64,000 nt of DNA from Stenotrophomonas maltophilia (lineage in GTDB: Bacteria; Pseudomonadota; Gammaproteobacteria; Xanthomonadales; Xanthomonadaceae). Of this stretch, positions 59,366-64,000 are shown piece by piece. The stretch's first letter is position 1, and each line of letters begins with the position of its first letter. Position numbers and translations under genes: made by a program. The notes beneath the pieces were generated by a model that had not been told where the DNA came from, did no database searches, and worked only from the letters and a program-made list of their open reading frames with translations. The stretch covers positions 1,280,001 to 1,344,000 of the forward strand of contig NZ_CP015612.1 in the NCBI RefSeq assembly GCF_002138415.1. Direction: 5' to 3'.

Positions 59366-60337
59366 TCAAAGAGCTTGAAGGTCCACGTCATGCCACTGGC
59401 CCATCTCTCTTTCCAAGTTGTCCCAGATGGCTTGAAGCGGAGCGAGGTCGCCGGTGTAGAACGCCTGATTGATGTGGGCGAACTGATCAAACTGAGGGTG
59501 GGGGAGGATGCTTCCGACCCCGCTGTAACAGAACCAGTCTCCAGCCAGCTGCGCGATCTGGGCAAGCTCTTTTAGAGAGCCCCGCGCATCCGTTAGGTTC
59601 CACTGCTGAAGCTGTCTCCCAGTCCTGCTGAACTCGGTTCCGGCATGCGCGATTTGAACGTGGACATGGTGAACCACACCGTCTAATCGGGCGAGTCTCT
59701 GGTGAAGCCCGTCAAAAACTTCCGGTTTAATCAGATCGTCCGGAGTTCGGTTCTCGGGCAGCACGCCGCTCAACTGGTCGAACAGGACATGCCGTTGCCG
59801 GGAGGGTTCGCTGTCGAGCTCGCGAGGGATGTTCATGTAGCCTGGCTCCCGTTGCGCAAGAACGTGTGCCCAGTGGCGTTCTTCGATGGCTTCGAAATCG
59901 TAGTCCAAGCCAGCGATGTCCTCCACAAACACCCTGCGGGTGATTCCAGGGCGGGCGGCCCTGGCGTCCTGAAGAAGTCCACCGAGTGAGCAAACGGCTT
60001 TCGGCCCCCGGATTGGGCCGGGTTCGGCCAGCCGTCTGACCCCTTGCATCATGTTGTTCCAGAAACCGGTTACCAGCATTTCCAGGACCATGCCATTGAG
60101 CCGCTTGCCTTCGCCTTCATCCGGGGCCTGGCGGACCATCTCGACGATGCATGTGAAGGCGGCCAGGTCCCATGCCAGCTTGGAAAGGGCCTTGGTGATT
60201 GCATTGTCGTCCGTGTCGTAGATCGACTTCCATTCTTCGATTCGCTGGCGCATAGAGACAAAGTAGCAGCAGGGATCAGATCGGAAGAGTAGCAATGCGT
60301 CTGCCACGCCGTATCCGTCAAGGATAAAACTTCGCAT
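59366..60337 (-). CDS. Hypothetical protein, convergent to the SIR2-like gene
   Basis: About 323 residues from 60337, or 295 from ATG 60253 (MRQRIEEWKSIYDTDDNAIT). Mostly alpha-helical: KALSKLAWDLAAFTCIVEMV, GMVLEMLVTGFWNNMMQGVR, then GLHQRLARLDGVVHHVHVQI. No recognised family; the helical, charged makeup recalls AbiU2/HEPN-like proteins but key residues could not be matched. Its 5' end overlaps the end of integrase 2 by 20 bases, so it may be expressed with it. Confidence 0.55.
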   Translation of the reverse strand: MRSFILDGYGVADALLLFRSDPCCYFVSMRQRIEEWKSIYDTDDNAITKALSKLAWDLAAFTCIVEMVRQAPDEGEGKRLNGMVLEMLVTGFWNNMMQGVRRLAEPGPIRGPKAVCSLGGLLQDARAARPGITRRVFVEDIAGLDYDFEAIEERHWAHVLAQREPGYMNIPRELDSEPSRQRHVLFDQLSGVLPENRTPDDLIKPEVFDGLHQRLARLDGVVHHVHVQIAHAGTEFSRTGRQLQQWNLTDARGSLKELAQIAQLAGDWFCYSGVGSILPHPQFDQFAHINQAFYTGDLAPLQAIWDNLEREMGQWHDVDLQAL

Positions 60338-61748
60338 CCTTGCCCAACTGCTTCTTGAACTGGCCCCGCTGATACTTCGGCATGGTCACCGGTGGTTGGA
60401 AGAGTGCGAGCGCCTCTAGTTGGCGTGGTCGCTCCAGCGGGTTAGCGGTCTGCGTGTATTTTTCCAGCACCGGGAACTCCTGCCGTGCCGTGTGGCCTGT
60501 AATGGAGGCGATGTCCTCCAACGGAACTCGGGCGTGTCGGAGGTTGGTAGCCAAAGTGTGGCGGAAGCCGTGGAACCCGACACCTTTTGGGAACCCTCGC
60601 TGCTTCATGTAAACGCTGAACTGGTTGAGCAGCCCTTGGGAGTAGCGGGCGTTGGTCTCGCCGGTCGTCTGGTTCACGCCGGCGGAAAGGTTAGGGAAGA
60701 GGCGCGGGTGTTTGGTCGCCTTGAGGTCTTCGAGGTAGTCCAAGAACCCTGCGTCCAAAATGGCCTGATGGATTGGGATGCGGCGGATGGCAGACTTGCC
60801 CTTGACCGTCTGACGGGTCCGGATGCCGTCGTTGCGGGCCAGGTCTTCGTCCACGGTTGGTTGGATGGCGATGCACCAGACGCCGCCCTCTTGGACAATG
60901 TCGCTGCGTTTGAGCTGGGCAAGTTCATTGACCCGAGCGCCACTGTAGAGCCCTAGGATCGGTCCCCACCATCGATGCGGCCATTTACTGGCCCAAGCGG
61001 CGAAGTGCTCGGGGTCGAAGATGCGTTGCAGGTCTTCGGAGTCGAAGAATCGCTCGGCCTTCTTGACCTTGGGATCAATGGTTAGGTCCTTCTTGACCTT
61101 TCCCATGGCGGCGAGCGGCGTGCTGGGGATGGCGCGAGTGGCGACCAAGCGGTTGAAGAACGAAGTCAGGAAACGGGTGTGCTTTTCCAGTGTGGCTCGG
61201 GACACGCCTGGAACGTTCATGGCTTGCCCTCTGGCGATGACCTCCTCGTAGCTCAGCTTGCTAAGTTCCGGGTTTTTGAAGATCGCAGAAGGAGCCCAAC
61301 GCAGTAGATCCCACACGCGATCAATATGCGTATGGTCAATGTGGGACACCGGTATGTCGCCGCACGTCAGAAGCAGCAATCGCAATGTCCGCGTTGAGTC
61401 CTCAATTGTGCCAGTTTTCAGGAAGCGTCGACGCTGATGCTTGGCGTAGTCCTCCATCTCTATCGACAGCAGGCGCGCCGGGCTTCCCAGCGGAAGCGGT
61501 TCGCTGTAGCGCGTGCCATGCTTGCCGCTGCGGGCACGAGCAGTCTTGTTGCACGCCGTGTTGATGAGGTCCTGAGCGTTGAATGCGGCCTCCCTGCTAG
61601 GGATGACGATCCTCCCGAAACGGACACGGCCGATTCGGAGGTCTTCTAGGATGAGAGTGCCAGACGGAGAGTCGATGTAGTCGGCGAGGAGTTTCGTGGC
61701 GGGGTGAGTCACTGCGCTGCTTCCATTGTTTACAATGGAAGTAGTCAT
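60318..61748 (-). CDS. Tyrosine recombinase (integrase 2)
   Basis: 476 residues. N-terminal SAM-like core-binding region TLEKHTRFLTSFFNRLVATR. Catalytic residues: first Arg in GLYSGARVNELAQL, HGFRHTLATN, ITGHTARQ and the nucleophile Tyr431 in VLEKYTQTAN. Phage-type integrase, unrelated in length and layout to integrase 1. The upstream region holds three copies of CCTAACAA. Confidence 0.93.
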   Translation of the reverse strand: MTTSIVNNGSSAVTHPATKLLADYIDSPSGTLILEDLRIGRVRFGRIVIPSREAAFNAQDLINTACNKTARARSGKHGTRYSEPLPLGSPARLLSIEMEDYAKHQRRRFLKTGTIEDSTRTLRLLLLTCGDIPVSHIDHTHIDRVWDLLRWAPSAIFKNPELSKLSYEEVIARGQAMNVPGVSRATLEKHTRFLTSFFNRLVATRAIPSTPLAAMGKVKKDLTIDPKVKKAERFFDSEDLQRIFDPEHFAAWASKWPHRWWGPILGLYSGARVNELAQLKRSDIVQEGGVWCIAIQPTVDEDLARNDGIRTRQTVKGKSAIRRIPIHQAILDAGFLDYLEDLKATKHPRLFPNLSAGVNQTTGETNARYSQGLLNQFSVYMKQRGFPKGVGFHGFRHTLATNLRHARVPLEDIASITGHTARQEFPVLEKYTQTANPLERPRQLEALALFQPPVTMPKYQRGQFKKQLGKDAKFYP

Positions 61749-62173
61749 ACGACGCCGTTCAGATCCGTCAATCGAAAATCAACAGTTATTTTTCTCCTTA
61801 GGCAAACTTCAGGGCTGCCTAACAACTCAAAGATCTCGGTGATTTATTCTGGCGCAATATTTCGCGCGGATCGTAGGCCCAGCAAGGGCTTCACTGCTCC
61901 TCTTGGCGTCATTCGTGGAGTCATTACCATACTGTTTAAAAAATCTAGCCTAACAAAACGCCCCCAAACGGCACTTCGTGGCTGAACGCGCGATAAATGG
62001 CGCATTTGGATTGTTAGGTAAATATACCGATTGCCATCGATTTGCCTAAGAGCTTGTTGCAGTCTTTCCGACATTCGGGGCTGGATTGGTTATGGAGGCC
62101 GCGTTCGTTGGCGGCTGGGGAGTGTCGCCAGGCTTGCGAAGGGGCTTTATCTGTCTTTGATAGGCGCACGGCT
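61749..62173. other. AT-rich region upstream of integrase 2
   Basis: 425 bases without a supported gene. The first 290 bases are the most AT-rich of the window and hold three CCTAACAA copies: direct at 61818-61825 and 61949-61956, inverted at 62011-62018. This is expected for an integration site or integrase arm sites, and the integrase promoter should be here. The second part (62041-62173) is GC-richer, possibly the decayed upstream portion of the nuclease gene. Confidence 0.5.
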
Positions 62174-62940
62174 ATGAGCTTGAGGATAGCTGCAGCGCCG
62201 CAAGCATTGCCCTGGACCGCGTGAGGTCTGTGCACGTCGGAGAGGATTTCTCAACGGCGGTGTCGAAATCAAGGCGGATGCCCATCTTTAGTGCCTGCAA
62301 CATCGATGGCTCTAAGTTCAAGAAGGTTGATCGGGGAGATGTCTGGAAGTTTGATCCGCGGATCCCTTTGGAATATCAGATACTGAAAGAGGTCTATGGA
62401 AATGAGCGCGATGGCTTCTTTAGTCGCGGTCATATGACCCGGCGAATGGACCCCGATTGGGGAACCCAGAAAGTGGCCAACCAGGCGGACGCCGACACGT
62501 TCCACGCGACAAATGCGGTGCCCCAGGTCCGGAACTTCAATGCGGGACTGTGGGGTGGCATTGAAGACTAAATCCTTGACCATACGAAGGGCGACAAGAT
62601 GCGGGTGTGCGTTTTCACGGGGCCAGTCTTCGCGAGCAACGACCCGGTGGTGAAGGGGGTGAAGATACCGGTTCGGTTCTGGAAGGTCATTGCGTTTCTG
62701 CACGATGAGACCGGCCAGCTTACCGCGACGGGATATGTGGCTTCTCAGGCAAAGGCGGTGGCAGAGCTCAAGCCTGCGTTCGTGTTTGGTGACTTTGAGA
62801 ACCAGCAGCGCCCATTGGCTGCCATTGAGAAGATGACAGGTCTTTCATTTGGAAAGCTCTCAAAGCGCGATGTGCTCGTAGACGCCGGCGCGTCCTTCGC
62901 GGCCTCGCTCCGAGACGTGCACGACATCATGCTGGCCTGA
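62174..62940 (+). pseudogene. DNA/RNA non-specific endonuclease, broken
   Basis: Remnant of a NUC1-type endonuclease. Frame begins without a clear start (ELEDSCSAASIALDRV), reaches SRRMPIFSACNIDGSKF, then the metal/active-site region FFSRGHMTRRMDPDWG. An in-frame TAA at 62569-62571 breaks the gene after GLWGGIED, exactly where homologues continue with an aromatic residue and IL-HT-G. Downstream the same frame resumes at KMRVCVFTGPVFASNDP and runs to a stop at 62940. One point mutation could explain the break. The 5' part of the gene is also missing. Confidence 0.75.
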
Positions 62941-63009
62941 CTTTAGCCCGGCGTTGAAGGCGTTGTCTCTTGGCGCGGAAGCACGTCCTTCCCGTTCTTG
63001 GATAACCAA

Positions 63010-63033
63010 GGAGCGCGATAGCGGTCGCGCTCC
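63010..63033. terminator. Hairpin between nuclease remnant and minus-strand operon
   Basis: Perfect eight-base stem GAGCGCGA/TCGCGCTC with loop TAGCGG, between convergent units. Without a long T-run, its terminator activity is uncertain. Confidence 0.5.
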
Positions 63034-63066
63034 CGGTCTTGCTTCAGCACCGGTCGTGGCAGGGTA

Positions 63067-63417
63067 TCAGGGGATATCCCCGCGTGCGACCTTCTTGTTC
63101 CATTCGTCGTCAAAGGCCTTCCAGTTTTCCTCGAGCCACCTGCGGACCTTCTTGTGGCTGCGGACATCGGACGGAAGCTTTTCGTGGATGAGCCACTCTG
63201 TCTTTAGACCGGACCGCTTCTGCTTGAGGTTGTGCTTGGCAGCAAACCGGTTGATGAAGGGCAGAATCTCGTAGCCCTCGCGTCGGTTCAAAAGAACGTC
63301 GTCGGGGAAGTCGACCAGGTGGGGGTTGTCGCCCTCCGAAGCTTTCCAGGAATAATCGTGCTGAAGGTCCTTTCGCGTCAGCAGGGGGCCGGTGGAGCTC
63401 TTGTCATTTTGATTCAT
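63067..63417 (-). CDS. Hypothetical protein, third gene of DUF6527 operon
   Basis: 116 residues from the ATG at 63417 (MNQNDKSSTGPLLTRKDLQH); GGAAGTGAG precedes it. Highly charged and hydrophilic, with VRSHKKVRRWLEENWKAFDD near the end. No family recognised. It begins four bases after the previous gene's stop on the same strand, so it is probably translated as part of the DUF6527 operon. Confidence 0.6.
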   Translation of the reverse strand: MNQNDKSSTGPLLTRKDLQHDYSWKASEGDNPHLVDFPDDVLLNRREGYEILPFINRFAAKHNLKQKRSGLKTEWLIHEKLPSDVRSHKKVRRWLEENWKAFDDEWNKKVARGDIP

Positions 63418-63421
63418 ATTC

Positions 63422-63658
63422 TCACTTCCAAGGGATAGTATGGCGGCCAAGGCGTGACGGATGACCGTGCCGAGTGTCTATCGATTTGTTCACGCGAGTT
63501 CCATCCAACGTAGGACAAGGCTTGGACGGTGGTATGTAAAACGGATGGAGCGCGTCGAATACGACAGAGTCTTGGTTCAGGACTCGCTCTCCCAACGGCT
63601 TGGCGGTCCACTTCTTGTAGGCTGCTTGATTAAATGCCGAGAGGGCGGGGCATGGCAT
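63422..63658 (-). CDS. Small hypothetical protein, second gene of DUF6527 operon
   Basis: 78 residues, start ATG at 63658, whose A is the last base of the stop of the DUF6527 gene (TGATG coupling). Contains FNQAAYKKWTAKPLGERVLN and FDALHPFYIPPSKP, then a His/Arg-rich end. No family recognised. A plus-strand open frame overlaps it but lacks a comparable start. The overlap and the tight junction to the next gene support it being real. Confidence 0.5.
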   Translation of the reverse strand: MPCPALSAFNQAAYKKWTAKPLGERVLNQDSVVFDALHPFYIPPSKPCPTLDGTRVNKSIDTRHGHPSRLGRHTIPWK

Positions 63659-64000
63659 CACGCCCCGAGCCATCTCTTGAGTCGGGATACCCATCCTGTC
63701 TCCGTATGAGGTGGGCTTGACTCCACTGGGGCTGGCTTGGTCGGCCGGGCTGGAGCTGCAGGAGGGGAGTAGTAGCGATCCTTTGCCCTGAGGTCGCGCC
63801 GCCGTCCTCGTTGGATCTCTTCCTCCGTCATGTCATACGACCACTCCACTGCGCCGCCCTTTATCCAATAGTGGGAGCGGCAAGGAAAGCGCCAATTGCC
63901 TATCGATGGGTGGAGCGAGACGCCCACGCCATCGAAGCTTAGCTTCCAGTCCGTCGGCGAGAGGTTGGTGACTACCTCCCGCTTGCAACCACACGCACAT
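63658..64000 (-). CDS. DUF6527 family protein, C-terminal part
   Basis: About 113 residues visible; the gene continues off the right edge. [20 protein letters not shown] opens the visible part, then [20 protein letters not shown], a set of cysteines and histidines characteristic of DUF6527. From memory, members of this family sit beside ThiF/E1-like, E2-like and multi-ubiquitin-like genes in bacterial ubiquitin-related (Bub) operons. The tail is Pro-rich and basic ([20 protein letters not shown]). The partner genes, if present, lie upstream beyond 64000. Confidence 0.75.
   Translation of the reverse strand, partial: CACGCKREVVTNLSPTDWKLSFDGVGVSLHPSIGNWRFPCRSHYWIKGGAVEWSYDMTEEEIQRGRRRDLRAKDRYYSPPAAPARPTKPAPVESSPPHTETGWVSRLKRWLGA

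Noticed and set aside
62042..62224. Short plus-strand frame upstream of the nuclease remnant
   Set aside because: No ribosome site or recognisable content; out of frame with the nuclease.
63461..63709. Plus-strand open frame opposite the second gene of the DUF6527 operon
   Set aside because: No ribosome site, and the minus-strand frame has TGATG coupling with its neighbours.

Overview
The window is high-GC bacterial chromosome whose gene order (ypjD/ffh, rpsP-rimM-trmD-rplS, ribF-ileS-lspA-ispH), many GTAG/SMAG-type palindromic repeats and cyo-type quinol oxidase point to Stenotrophomonas (Xanthomonadaceae), most likely the S. maltophilia complex. This assignment is inference from content; no database search was possible.

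Layout. 1-8.9 kb: murJ 3' end, ribF, ileS, lspA and ispH in one orientation, then an M61-type metallopeptidase with a PDZ domain and a YhhN-family membrane protein, closed by a long palindrome. 8.9-15.1 kb, minus strand: two membrane-associated unknowns, then a TonB receptor with an STN signalling domain, a FecR anti-sigma factor and an ECF sigma factor (a cell-surface signalling set). Divergent from the sigma gene is an autotransporter whose passenger begins with a ClpP-like segment. 18.1-21.5 kb: a 2-hydroxyacid dehydrogenase, small membrane and lipoprotein genes, tRNA-Thr(CGT), and a GyrI-like protein. 21.9-25.9 kb: cyoABCD. 26-34 kb: an MHYT-GGDEF-EAL c-di-GMP protein, radA, and an unusual pair of a divergent HSP90-like ATPase and a TPR protein. 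34-46.3 kb: ypjD, ffh, a nitronate monooxygenase-like flavoprotein, a class IV aminotransferase, an orphan SUFU protein, rpsP-rimM-trmD-rplS, two DUF1801 genes, a MATE transporter, hslR and a DUF937 gene. 46.4-50.9 kb: catalase and mutS.

51-64 kb is accessory DNA next to mutS, with mixed base composition. It holds two unrelated tyrosine integrases (51.0-52.9 kb plus, 60.3-61.7 kb minus), a helix-turn-helix gene overlapping the first integrase, a DUF4236 protein, and an XRE regulator separated by a symmetric palindrome from a secreted protein/lipoprotein/membrane protein cluster. It also holds a SIR2-like gene, a broken non-specific nuclease gene, and a three-gene minus-strand operon that enters from the right edge and starts with a DUF6527 protein, a family associated with bacterial ubiquitin-like systems. 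It looks like a layered integration site with probable defence content.

Most promising for new biology: the truncated DUF6527 operon at the right edge, the HSP90-like/TPR pair, the ClpP-like autotransporter beside an ECF/FecR/TonB set, and the XRE-controlled exported-protein cluster with its palindromic operator candidate.
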